The translations under genes were made by a program, and so were the position numbers. Shown here one piece after another: positions 47,892 to 58,999 of a stretch of DNA of 64,000 nucleotides (position 1 is the first letter of the stretch; every line of letters starts with the position of its first letter). Under the pieces are notes generated by a model. It was given only the letters and a program-made list of their open reading frames with translations. It did no database searches and was not told where the DNA came from. Source of the stretch: Pigoraptor vietnamica (lineage: Eukaryota > Opisthokonta > Filasterea); contig CALSCQ010000041.1 in the NCBI GenBank assembly GCA_943704525.1, positions 1 to 64,000 of the forward strand, given 5' to 3'.

Positions 47892-50588
47892 ATGGTCGCT
47901 GTTCTCCGCCGCGCCGTGCGCTGGCCTGCGAATGACGCGCCCTTTCGCCGCGTGCACGGCAGCGCTGGTGGCTTGCTCGGCGCCGCCGCCCTCCGCACCC
48001 CCGCGGGGTTCAGGGCTCTCGCCGAGGACGCCATCGAGAGCAGCGAACGGTGCGTGCGCGAAGGATATGCCGCTTTCGCCCCGCGGGAGAAACTCCTGCA
48101 CGGTTCAGGGAGCGAGTGGCTGCTGTTGTTTCACTGTTGTCGTTGACACCTTGTTCGCCCGCGACAGCATCGTGTCGGGCATTCTCGCATCACCCCCGTC
48201 GCCCGCCGTGATCGACCGCCTCGACAACATTTCAAACACGCTCTGTCTTGTTGCGGTGGGTACGTGTCGCAAGCGTCGTTGTTGCGCTTGGGGTTTTCAC
48301 GCTGAGTCACGTGCGCAGGACATGGCGGAGTTTGTGCGCAACGTGCACCCCGACCCCGTCTTCGTCGCCGCCGCGCGCGACGCATACATGCAACTATACC
48401 CCTACTTTGAAACGTGGGTTACGCACGCATGGATGTTGCGAAAGAGCGAGAGTGGGAGTGCCGAGAGATTGGTTCTGAAAACACGACAGGGCCGCGAGTG
48501 AAGAAACGAGGTGGTATGGAGGTAGAAGGCGTCAGAAATTAATCGCGCGCCGTGTCTGTCGCAGTCTCAACACGCACGGGGGACTCCACGGCGTTCTCGC
48601 GCGAGTGATGAGCGGCGCTGACTTTGGTGCGCTGCCTGAGGACGCCAAGCGCACCGCGGCGCTCTTCATGCACGATTTTGAGCAGAGCGGGGTTGGCATG
48701 GTGCGTCACATGCTGCGGGCTGTTGTGTGGCGTTCGTTGGGGATAGAGTGGCACTCAGCGGCCGTGTGCCAAATCCGTCGCGTTTTCTGTCGTACTGACG
48801 CATCCCTTCAGCCAGAGAAACAGCGGCGCATGTTTGTGGCGCTGAGCGAGCGTGCGATGGAGTGCGGCATGCAGGTCGGTGGGCGGTGTCTGGGTGCTAT
48901 CACGTTGCGCGAGGGGAATCGTGGTGACTTCCTCGCCTCGCCTCTTCTGCGCGCCCGCAGTTCACCGGCTCGCAGCGCCCCGTGCCCTCTGTCGAGGTGC
49001 ACCCGGACGACCTCCGCGCGACCCCTGCACCGTATGGCCGCTGGCTCTCCTCCGCAGCCAAACCGGCGGCGAACGGGCGCGTCTATCTCGAGTGCGATGC
49101 CCTCACGACCGACGTGGTGCTCAAGCGCACGCCCAGCGGCCGACTGCGAAGGGCGGTGTACAGTGCCACGCAGGCACCGCACGCGCCGCAACTCAACGCG
49201 CTCGACGGCCTCCTCAAGGCCCGCCGAGAGCTCGCTGTTGTGTGCGGCTACCCGACGTACGCCCACAAGGCACTCGGCGGCACGATGGCAGGCAGTCCTG
49301 GTGGGCGCTTTTCGCCCGCGCTCACTTCTTGCACGGCGCCATCACGTGACTGGCCATTGGCGCGTTTGTGTGTGACACCGCGTACGATTGCGTCCGCATC
49401 ACATGTGAAGCGATCCCTTCGCACGCACGCACGCACATATGCCCACACACACACACACACGCACAATGCCGTTTCTCGAGCCACGCTTACGCCGTCTTCT
49501 CGTTTCCTGTCGATCCGGCCGCCCGCAGAAGTCGTGGCGGACTTCCTGTCGCAGATATCGACACGGGTGCGGCCACTTGCGGACGCCGAACTGGCCGCGT
49601 TGGGTCGCGACAAGCGCTCTGCGGAGGGCGACGGGACGGTGCATGCGTGGGATGTGCCGTTCTATCTCGAGCGCGCGCGTGCGGCCGTTCGGCATGCTGA
49701 CGGCGTTGCGTCGGAGGGCGCGCTGCGCTTCCGATTGCCCGACGTCGTGCGTGGCCTCGGGGCGCTCGTCTCTGCGCTGTACGGCGTCACCATGGCACCC
49801 GAGGGCGCCGCACCGGGCGAGCTGTGGGACGAGCACGTGACGAAGTTTGCCGTCACCGACGGGGTGGGTCTGCTGCAACCGACGCCCTTCGCTTTGCCGC
49901 ATTGCCGCGTCATCGACTCAGCCACCCCTTCGTCGCATGCGCTGTTGTGGCCACCGCTTGCCTATTCACTCGTTGCCGTTCACAGGATGGCGCACTGCTT
50001 GGTCACGTGTACTTTGACCTTCTGCCTCGCGCGGGCAAGGCACCCCAGCCGTGCCACTACACAATACGCGCGGGCTGCGAGAGGGACGGCGGTCGACAGC
50101 CGTGTGCAGTGGCACTCGTGTGCGCACTTGGCGCCGACGATGCGCGCCCCGAGGACGTCGTCTTTGGCCTGGGCTCCCTGCAGACGCTGGTGCACGAGAT
50201 GGGCCACGTGATGCACTGTGGGGCTCGCACGGGCGACGCTTCTCCACCATGCACACCTCTGTTTTTCCCACTCAGAAGAAAATTGCCAGCAGCCAGCACT
50301 TGCATTCGCGGTGTGCTTGTTCATGTTCGCACTTCTGAGTCTTATGCGCGCTCTCTCTCCATCCCAGCCATGCTCGGCAACACGAGGTACCAGCACGTGG
50401 CAGGTACGTTTGGCAGTGCTTGTGGGCTCTGGCGCTTGCCAAGTGAGGGGCATCGTCACACACATACACACACACACACACAGACACATACACACACACG
50501 CGCGCGCGCACACACACACAGACACACACACGCGCGCACAGACACACACACGCGCACAGACACGCACAGACATGCACGCACGCACGCG

Positions 50589-50619
<31 letters not shown>

Positions 50620-51622
50620 CACATCCTCCCTCTCACCCGTGCCACGTGCCCTTTGCCAGGCACGCGATGCAAGCTGGACTTCGTGGAGACGCCCTCCACG
50701 CTGATGGAGTATTTTGCGGACGACGCCCGCGTCCTCAACATGATGCGCGGCGAGGACAAGGTGAGAGTGCGCAGCCCTTGTGCCCCCACTGCGCATGGAC
50801 GCCTTCTTGCCCAGGCCGTCTGTTCACGCGTTTTCTGCGAATTCGCCTTCGCAGCCCATTGCGGCGGATGCTATGCGCGCAGTTCGCCGCGTGGCGCGCG
50901 TGGGCGGTGCGCTCGACCTCCAGACGCAGGCCGTGATGGCCATTGCGGACCAGCGCTTCCACGGCGAGGCGTGGGGCGCGACGACCGCCGCGTACCACGA
51001 CGTGCAGGTGGGGGGAGCGCGCTTGCGCGAAACGCAAGGGAAGAGGCCGTTACGTTGGCCATCCGTTGACATTGATGCGCGCGTGATAGACTCCAAATGC
51101 AGACGCAAGCGAGGCGTTTTGTGTGTTGACCGACCACCGCATTCTTCGCAGCGAGCGCACTCGTCGGTCGCGCCTGTGGAGGGGACCGCGCCGCAGCTCC
51201 ACTTTCACCACCTCTTCGGTTACGGCGCGTCCTATTACTCGTACAGCTGGGCGCGGTGCGTGCAGCGCAAACCCTTGGCGTCATCATCTGCAGCTCTCCT
51301 CTGTTTTGGGTTGGATTGTTTGGAATTGTTGTGCGCTGTTCACTCTGTCTCTGATCGCCTGTCAAGCCCCCCCCCCCCCCCCCCCCCCCGCGTGGCGCTG
51401 AACCTTCTTCTTCGCCGCAGTGCCTTTGCCGCGCTTATCTGGCGCCGTGTGTTTGCCGCGAATCCCGTGGACGCAGCCGGCGGGCGCCGCTTCCGCGAGG
51501 AGGTGCTGCGCCACGGGGGCGGCCGTGACCCGTGGCACATGACGGGCGCTCTGCTCGGGCGGCGTCCGTCGGTCAGCGACCTCGTGGGCGTGCTCATCGA
51601 CGAACTGGGTCCGCCGGAATGA
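47892..51622 (+). CDS. MIPEP: mitochondrial intermediate peptidase (M3 metallopeptidase)
   Basis: Thirteen exons: 47892-48049, 48168-48255, 48319-48413, 48565-48700, 48812-48874, 48961-49300, 49529-49863, 49986-50217, 50368-50403, 50660-50760, 50855-51007, 51152-51255, 51421-51622; 680 aa (human 713). The start [20 protein letters not shown] is Arg-rich and without acidic residues until Asp15, fitting a mitochondrial presequence. The zinc site HEMGH is at about 475-479, followed by [14 protein letters not shown], the third ligand region [15 protein letters not shown], and the substrate-binding [14 protein letters not shown]. The C-terminal HGGGRDP matches MIP. Known role: removes an octapeptide from proteins already cleaved by MPP in the matrix. 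Introns hold CA repeats (about 50455-50625) and a poly-C run. Confidence 0.93.
50455..50625. repeat. CA/CGCA microsatellite in a MIP intron
   Basis: About 170 bp of CA with interspersed GCGC and CAGA blocks, inside the intron 50404-50659. Confidence 0.95.
51366..51390. repeat. poly-C run in the last MIP intron
   Basis: About 24 consecutive C residues in the intron 51256-51420, poly-C in the transcript. It may act as an extended pyrimidine tract for the acceptor 30 bp downstream. Confidence 0.95.
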
Positions 51623-51859
51623 ATCGGCCGATCGAATGTTTCTGTCTCTAGTGTTTTCGCTCTCACGGACACCCAGCATTTGGTACATATGTGCTCCTTG
51701 TACATGATATGTCTGTGCGCGCGTGTGCGTGTGTGCGCCTGTCGGCCTCGCAGTCACGGCATCTGGGCGTGCCAAACTCAGACCGGGTGGTCGATGATTC
51801 AATAGTAACATGCACGCCGCACGCAAGTCAATGCAACGCAACGCAGACAAAGCAGTGGC

Positions 51860-52245
51860 TGTGACGTCATGGCGGGGCCAACAGCCGCCGCGCAGAGGCA
51901 CAACGGACTGGGCGTGGCGGGCCGACAGCAGCCGCACAGACGCACAACGGACTGGGCATGGCGGGCCAACAGCCGCAGCGCAGACGCACGACGGACTGGG
52001 CCTCGCAGTGGCTGTGACGGCATGGCGGGGCCGACAGCCGCCGCGCAGACGCACGACGGAGCGGGCATGGCGGGCCAACAGCCGCAGCGCAGACGCACGA
52101 CGGACTGGACCTCGCAGAGGCTGTGACGGCATGGCGGGCCAACAGCCGCAGCGCAGACGCACGACGGACTGGACCTCGCAGTGGCTGTGACGGCATGGCG
52201 GGGCCGACAGCCGCCGCGCAGACGCACGACGGAGCGGGCCTCGCA
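51860..52245. repeat. GC-rich minisatellite between MIP and adenylyl cyclase
   Basis: Tandem units sharing the cores GACGCACGACGGA and ATGGCGGGCCAACAGCCG(C/A) with GGGGCCGACAGCCGCCG variants. About seven units alternate two subtypes, and some are separated by TCGCAGTGGCTGTGACGGC spacers. Frames stay open through it on both strands because of the repeat composition. Nothing indicates a protein or CRISPR function. Confidence 0.88.
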
Positions 52246-52330
52246 GCAAGTGCGGCTGCGAAGGACGACACTCAGACTGCCGGCTGCCTCCACAGCGGCA
52301 GAGATGGCTGCGCAGACAACACTGCGTCAC

Positions 52331-55300
52331 TCAGTGGTGGGCGACGTTCGGCTTGAGCGACGACATGGGCGCCGCGCCTTCGATCACGGGGCGCAGCAGA
52401 AATGTCTCGAGCGTCTCCTCCGTGCCCGCAAAGCCCGCAGTCACCGGCGCAGACGCCACCTGCTCCACGCCCGAGATCTCGGCAATCGCAGGGTCGACAA
52501 GGGCTGAGCTGCCGAGCGCCGCGTACGAGACGTGCGCGCAAGTGGGCGTGCCCGTCTGCTCAAGCACCTGCGCAATGGCCATCGCACGGCCGTAGAGGTC
52601 GTACTTGAAGCGGACCTGCGGCGAGGGAATTGTCGGAGTCAGAGAGGTGTTGGTCGCGGGGAACGGCGTCCGCAACGAATGACCACGGGCTTCGCTCAAG
52701 TGATGCAAGAAGAAGACAAGAGTGGACGACGCACGCGCACACCCACACACCCACACCCCTCACGCACAGCCCAACGCACCTGCCCCCCCATGACGCCCCC
52801 AAAGCAGTCGCCCGTGTGCACGCCAATTCGGACGGTGACGCGGGGCATGGCCGTGCCCGCAATCTCGGCGTTCCTGTCCTCAATCGCGCGCAGCATGCCC
52901 ATCGCGAGGAGGAGCACGCGGTCCTGGTGGTCGGCGCACTCCTCGGGCGCACCGCAAGCCGCAATGTACGCGTCGCCTGCGGGGACGGGCGCCAGTGAGC
53001 CTCTTTGCGTTGCACAGACGTAGATTTGCAACTCGTGCGCGCCCACACCGACACGCTCACGCCCATCTCGGTACAACCCTAACCCTAACCTAACCCTACC
53101 CCCACCCTTGTGCAACCCCATGCCCACCAATTGTGCAGATCTTCTCGACGCCAATGGCGAGGACGAGGGCGTCGAACCGGCAGAAGAGATCGTTGAGCAT
53201 CGCGACGACATTCTCCGCCGTCATCGTGCTCGACATGGCCGTGAAGCCCGCAATGTCCATCGCAAGCACCGTCACTGACGGAAAATACCGCGCCGTCTTG
53301 CAGTTCGGGTCCACCGCGAGCAGCCGGGCGATCGACGGCGGGAGAATGTTGTGCACGAGGTGCTCGCCCATAGTCTTCTCGTGCTCCAGTTCGGCCTGCT
53401 GCACGCGCGCGACTTCCACGAGGATAAAGTGCTCGCGCGCAAACTTCTCAAAGATGTACCGCGAGAGGAACACGAGAAAGAGCGACACAGCGCAGAAGGC
53501 GAGGTCGAAGAGATAGAGCTTGGCGCCGGACGCGGCGTAGATGACGAGGAATGCGATCGCATGCAGCACGAGCAGCGCGATCGCGTGCCGCAGCAGCAGT
53601 CCCGGGAGTGCCATCGCAATCGTGTTGAGGAGGAGGTCCGTCGTGTTCGGCCCGTAGAAATTCTCGCCCTCCGCCCAGTCGTTGGAGAGCGCCGGGTTCA
53701 GCAGCATCGCGACGTAGTTCAGAGTGACGAGGGCGACCCACAGCACCGCCGACAGCTTCTGCGAGTGGCGCATGACGCGGGGCGCGGAGAGGACGAGCGC
53801 CGCGGGGACGCCACACACGACCGCAGAGCCCACGAAGCGGATAAGTGCGATCGTGCGCTTCCTCTCTGGCGTCGCGTCGCTGATGTAGTCGCACGTGACC
53901 AGCACGAAGCTGAAGGCGCCGCAGCACAGCAGGAACCACAGCAGCTCGCGCCGCTTCGTCGTCGCGTACTGCAGGACAAACGTGCGCTCGAGCGACGCGT
54001 CCGCAAACCGGAGCGTCACGCGGTGCCTGGCGGTGCTCTGCAGCTGCCGCAGCCGCTCCGCCGCTGTGCCCCCCGCCGCCCCCAGCGCACTCGCGAGCGC
54101 GTCCTTCCGCCGTATCACCACCTGCCCGCCCGCGTCGCCGCCGGGGGTTGCCGCCCCGCGCGATCCAATGAGCGACGCACGCGACATCTGCGGCCCCTGC
54201 GACGCCAGGCCGTGCGCCACCGACCCGCGCACCACCTTGCTGTTCTGCGAGGGCTGCTTCTCGAGGACTGCCACGCCGTCCGAAGACGCCGAATGCAGCA
54301 TCGCCGTGCTGTGCGTTCCACCGAGGAGCCCCGTGCTCGGTGCGGGCAACAGCGCCTCGCCCATGCGCGGGGACGGCGGCGAGAACGGAGAAGGTCCGTC
54401 AGCGGTCAGTGCGGCCGTCGAACGCACGGGGAGGTTGCTCGATGACGGCGCAAAGCTGGCCTGCAGCTCCGCCATCGCAAGCAGCGGAATCCCGAACACG
54501 AGGGAGGGGCGCTCCTCCGCCCCGTTCGCCCCGTGCGACCGCACCATGGACGCGACTGACGCCGCATTCGCCAGCGTCGGAATGTTACCGATAGACGACG
54601 CCGAGCTCGACGCCAGCGACGACTTGGACTCGGCCACCGCCATGCGCGCCATTGCCACCGACGTGCGCCGCGCGACGGCCTTCCGCAGGGTCGACGCGTT
54701 GATGCCGTTGACGACGCTCATCCGTCGCTGCCGCCGCGGGGGCATCGCCGCACGCCCCGAATCCACCATCGGCGCAGCGCCAAACTCGGCCTCCTGTAGC
54801 GCCAGCAGCGACTCGGGGTCCGCTTCCCCGGGCAGCGGCACGTGCGCCGCTGTCCGCGCGTCCGATACCCGCGCGGCGGCCTTGGGAGGGGCGGGCGCTG
54901 CAGGTGGAGCGCCATCGCCGCCGCCGCCGCCGCCGCCGAGCAGCTTGCCGAGCCGCGAGACCTTTTCGGTCGCAATCTTGTTCCTAAGGACGGCCCACTT
55001 GCCCACGGCAGGCATGGCCTTCTCGATGGGGTGCGCGCTGTCGCCGAGCACGTGGAACGTCTCCATGACGCCCTTGCCCTTGATCTCTTGCGACCCCGCG
55101 CTCGCGAGTGTAAAGCCGCCGGCGGACGCGCGCAGCGTGTTGGCCACCTCGGCGGTGCACTGAATGTGATTGGGCTTGGAGAACTTGCACATGCTGCGTG
55201 TGTGCGCGTATGCGTGTGTGTGTGTGTGCGCGCGCGTGTGTGTGTGTGTGAGTGTGTGTGTGCGTGTGCGTGTGTGTGTGCATGGGATATAGTACGTAAT

Positions 55301-56757
55301 CAGTAAAATGCAGGCCCAAACAGAGACCCGCGATATGTACATGCAATCCGAGCAGCACAGCCCCAGCACACGCAGCCCCACACTTACCGGCTGGCCGTGT
55401 TGACCGTGTCGCCGTAAATGTCGTAGCAGAACTTGAGGTCGCCCACGATCCCCGCAACGACCTCCCCCCGGCTGATGCCAATCCGGAGGTCCAGCTGCGC
55501 CAGGCCCTGCCGCGCGCTCTCCCCCTTCCACTCGTGCACCAGCTCGAGCGCAAAGTGCGCCACGGACTCCGTGTGGTCCGCCTTGGGCTCCGGGACGTTG
55601 CACGCGGCGAGGTACACCGACCCGATCGTCTTGATCTTCTCGAGACCGTGCTGGGCGGCGAGCGCGTCCATCCACGTGAAGATCGTGTTCAGCAGCGTGA
55701 TCGCGGCGTCGGGGTCTTGCGCCTGCACCGTCTTGTCCCAGCCGTACAGCTCCACAAAGACCACCGTCACGAGCGGCACACGCTGCGCCATCGCCTCCGA
55801 GTGCCCCTGCAAGCTCGTCTGCCGTTCCTCCGTCCCGTGTTGCTGCAATCGCGCAATGACCGTCTCGGGCAACTGCAGCTTCGCGAGCGTTTCGAGCTGC
55901 GCGCGCTCTGCGCCGAGCGACTTGGACCGCGCCTCCACGCGCAGGCGGAAGGCCCACACGCGGCGGAGGCTGAGCTCCATGACGTAGACGGCCATCAGCG
56001 CAAAAGCGAATGCGGCGCAGAGGGGGAGGAGGATCATGATCGTCGACGGACCGGGCATGTAGAACGCAAGCGCGTGCTGCGCGGCGATCGCAACAAACAT
56101 CGCCACGAAGAGGTACGTGGACACGACGACGCCCTCGATGACGACGACGACGCCCTGCACGATCATCCACATTGTCGGCGAGAAGCTGCCCTCGTGCACG
56201 AGCGCAAGCACGACGACCGACTGCAGAATCAGCAGCGTCCCGTAGGCCATCGCAAAGTACTCGTGGTACGTGAGCCAGTACGTGCGCACCGTCGGTGACA
56301 GCTCGAAGAGAACGAGGACGGTGAGCGAGAAGAGGGCGATGGCAAGCGGCATGCCCCAGTAGTGCTGGTACTTGTCGCCCGTGTTCTCCGTCCCAAAAAA
56401 GCCGAGCACCATGATTATGAAGAAGAGAAAGAAGCACGCCGCAAGCACCGACAGAATGACGCGGTAGATCAGCCGCACTTGCTCAAAGCGCGACCGCCGG
56501 TACTCGAGTTCCACAGCCGGGTCGCGGTACTGCAGCGTCACCGGGTGCAGGTCTTCCCGCTTGCGCTCCTCCTCCGCCGTCGCCGCCTCGTCCACATCCT
56601 CGCACTCTGGCGCCTCTGTCTCCAGGCCAATCAGCAGATCGAGGGAGATCTCGTCGTCGTCGTCGGCGTCCCTGGCCGCGTCGCCGTCCGCGCGCACCGG
56701 CACGGCCGCATGGTTGTTCCACGCGTCACGTGCCACCGGCGGGCCCTCGCCTGCCAT
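52331..56757 (-). CDS. 12-TM class III adenylyl cyclase with two cyclase domains
   Basis: Four exons on minus: 56757-55388, 55193-53128, 52976-52780, 52615-52331; 1305 aa. Two repeats of about six membrane helices plus a cyclase domain. C1 (about 325-520) keeps the base/transition-state side: EKIKTIG (adenine-type Lys) and CYDIYGDTVNTASR (Asp, Asn, Arg). It has lost the metal side (VELYGWD in place of DIxGFT; GSVY in place of GDxY). C2 (about 1090-1300) keeps both metal aspartates (MDIAGFT about 1102, GDAY about 1146) but has EKICTIG and YDLYGRAMAIAQV, lacking Lys, Asn and Arg. Together they make one complete site with adenine-type residues, so ATP to cAMP is predicted. In animal enzymes C1 carries the metals and C2 the Lys/Asn/Arg, the reverse of this. 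A Gly/Ala/Pro-rich linker of about 300 aa joins the halves. Confidence 0.9.
53075..53106 (-). repeat. telomere-type (TTAGGG)n repeat in a cyclase intron
   Basis: Plus strand has CAACCCTAACCCTAACCTAA followed by CCCTACCCCC. On the transcribed strand it is GGGGTAGGGTTAGG-type sequence, starting about 20 bases inside the intron 53127-52977. Confidence 0.9.
55197..55281. repeat. TG/TGCG microsatellite in a cyclase intron
   Basis: Imperfect TG run at the 3' end of the intron 55387-55194, so it is CA-rich in the transcript, immediately before the acceptor. Confidence 0.93.
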
Positions 56758-57355
56758 GGCGCGGGCGAAGGGGGAAGGGGCTGGCGCGCCCTCCTCCCCC
56801 CGGCGCACTCGACAGCCGCTGGCCTATCGCCCCCGAGAGAGCCGCACCGCACGCCCAAACATTCCAGGCCAGTCCCCCAGCGACCCCTTCGCTTCTCGCA
56901 AGGTATTTCGCGAGTGTAAAGATGCACAGAAAGAGGAACACCCGGCCGCACTGCCAGGGATAAACTGCGCCCACACACGCGATTCCCTGAGTGCTCTAGT
57001 GTATGCTATGTTCTCTTGCGTGCGTGCGTGCGTGCATCGTGCAAGTGCGTATTCCACAGCAGCCGTCACTCAACTCGAGTAGCAACTCAATTTCAACTGT
57101 CCGGCAAATTAATTTGACATTTGAGCAATTTGTGTGCAAATTTCTGCTCAATTTTTCAAATGTGTCACATTAGCCGGGTCCGTTGTCAGGGCAATATCTC
57201 CCTACAGACAGACAATTCCGAGAGCTCGGCGAAAAGTCGGAATGTGCGAACACCTTATTGCTTTCTTTCTTCTTTTTTTTGGCTTGGGTCTTTCAGTCTC
57301 CTTCTCGCGGCACATCTGTGTGCGGTGTGAATGTACGTATGTATGTATGTATGTA

Positions 57356-57398
<43 letters not shown>

Positions 57399-57876
57399 CT
57401 GTATGAGTGACTGAGCGAGTGTTGTGTGTGAGTATAGTGTGTGTGTGTGTGCGCCAGTGTGCGAGTGGCAGCTGAAGTTGAAACGAGCTTGTCGTGCACT
57501 TCCCACTAGCACAGACAGAACAGACACGGAGCTGTCACTGATACTCTCCTGTCCTCCGGCTCCCTTGCGGCCGCTTCTGCCGCGTGTGTGCGGTGCGAGT
57601 GTGTGTGCGTTGTTACATGTGTACGGACGAGGGAGACGACCTGCAATGGGCCTCGCACCCCCTTAGCCATACTCTGCTTGTCTTCATTGCGCCACAAAGC
57701 AACCCTTTGGACGCGACGCGATGGCCTCTGCGCGCACACCCGTGGACACCCTTGTTGAGTCAATGCCCCCTGGTCGGGTGGAATGTTCCACGCGTGACGC
57801 AGAGGGTTGAGATGGTACAAGTCCACGCAGCATTAGATATAGTTCTCTCTGCGAGTACGGACGCCCAGCCAGTGCC
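56758..57876. promoter_or_regulatory. 1.1 kb divergent region, adenylyl cyclase and TMEM220
   Basis: Lies between outward-facing starts. Contains an AT-richer block at about 57060-57160, a (GTAT)n then (GT)n microsatellite at about 57331-57400, and TG-rich sequence to about 57465. No coding exon or RNA gene recognised. Confidence 0.45.
57331..57400. repeat. (GTAT)n(GT)n compound microsatellite
   Basis: About seven GTAT units followed by about 19 GT units in the promoter spacer. Confidence 0.95.
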
Positions 57877-58473
57877 ATGTACTCGAATGGGAAGCCCGTG
57901 GCCGCGCCGCAATCGCAGGAACACAACAGGACGCGTGCGTCCGTGCGCGCATGTGCGGCGTGCATGGCCCTGTTCTTCGCCTGCGCGTCGTATGCACAGC
58001 TCAATGACCCCGACCCCGTCTTCTGGACGCTTGTGTATGGCGCTGCGGGGTGTGTGTGCATGCGAGTCGCCGTTGTCGGTACGGACGTCTGCACGGCGAG
58101 CGCGTCTGTGGCGATCGCGCTTGTGAGTGCGGGCACTTCGGCGCAGCTGCTGCCCGCGGCGCTCTCCCAGGGTGTCCTGCGCATGATCGAGGTGGAGGAA
58201 GGGCGCGAGTGCCTTGGCATGGCGGTGACTGCGGCGTGGATGGGCACCGTGCTGCTGTGGTCGGCCGGGGCGCGTCACGTGCCTCGCGAGGACTCGCCGC
58301 TGTCGTCCACGGGCGCGCGCATACTCCGCCGCCTGCCAAGCGCAGATGGGCGCGGGGAGGGGGCGCTGCTTGCGGCCGCGTGCGTGGGCATCGCCGCCGT
58401 TGCGCTCGGATGGTACGCACTGCCGCGTCACGTGATGTGCGGCGACGGGGATGCACTGGCACTGGGGGTGTGA
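57877..58473 (+). CDS. TMEM220: TMEM220-like membrane protein
   Basis: Single exon, 198 aa (human 160). After a short polar N terminus comes the first membrane helix and the family block FACASYAQLNDPDPVFW, matching ALVQVNDPD of animal TMEM220. Further hydrophobic segments follow, with the conserved EVEEGRECLGMAVTAAWM between helices 3 and 4 (HEEEGRELSGLVI in the human protein, from memory). An Arg-rich loop precedes the last helix. Function unknown in any organism; probably four or five membrane helices. No introns, unlike almost all neighbours. Confidence 0.82.
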   Translation: MYSNGKPVAAPQSQEHNRTRASVRACAACMALFFACASYAQLNDPDPVFWTLVYGAAGCVCMRVAVVGTDVCTASASVAIALVSAGTSAQLLPAALSQGVLRMIEVEEGRECLGMAVTAAWMGTVLLWSAGARHVPREDSPLSSTGARILRRLPSADGRGEGALLAAACVGIAAVALGWYALPRHVMCGDGDALALGV

Positions 58474-58999
58474 TCGCGCGACATGGCGGCCGCTTAAAAA
58501 CGGGGACGTTGCGTTTGCGTTCGCCAAATGCGCGTCTAAATAAGGCGATTAAAGCAGCGCACGTGCGCGAGGGGCGACTGATTCCGCCACAGTGTCGTAT
58601 GAACTCGGCACAGTGGCGCATGCATGCCGCACTAGAACAGCCCCGCACTGAGGGATATTGTGCAAGTAACATAAAAAGGAGGAACTGAACGGTGTTCCGG
58701 AAACTGTCCACACGGAAAAGGGGGCGTGAAAGGAAAGCGGACGCAGTGCCTTGTTATGATCGTCGACCCTGTGTGAATGGCGTCCAGCGGAACATGGTTC
58801 TTAACCATTAACGCCGAACGTGGAGATGACCGCAAAAGACGACTCAACGGCCAAACACGGCCACGGCGCACACGGTGTAACTGAGGCGTAACAGCGAGTC
58901 AGACCCGGGCGGAGGCGACTGAGCCAGGCGCAATTCATTCAGCCGCACGTGGCCATAGTGGCGTTATAGCGAACAAAGGCAGAATAGAAGCTGGACAAG
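58474..58999. other. intergenic region between convergent genes
   Basis: 526 bp, no gene, RNA or repeat recognised. Confidence 0.5.

Noticed and set aside
51860-52245. CRISPR-like array
   Set aside because: A eukaryotic context, units directly abutting and near-identical throughout, with no unique spacers of constant length.
51799-52330. Ala/Arg/Cys repeat proteins across the minisatellite
   Set aside because: Frames stay open on both strands because of the repeat, there is no start context, and unit length is not held to a codon register.
46746-53106. Chromosome end
   Set aside because: The telomere-like repeats are short, internal and inside introns of intact genes.
53351-55163. Long plus-strand frames (364 and 422 codons) opposite the adenylyl cyclase
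   Set aside because: They overlap cyclase catalytic and membrane segments on the other strand and have no recognisable domain.
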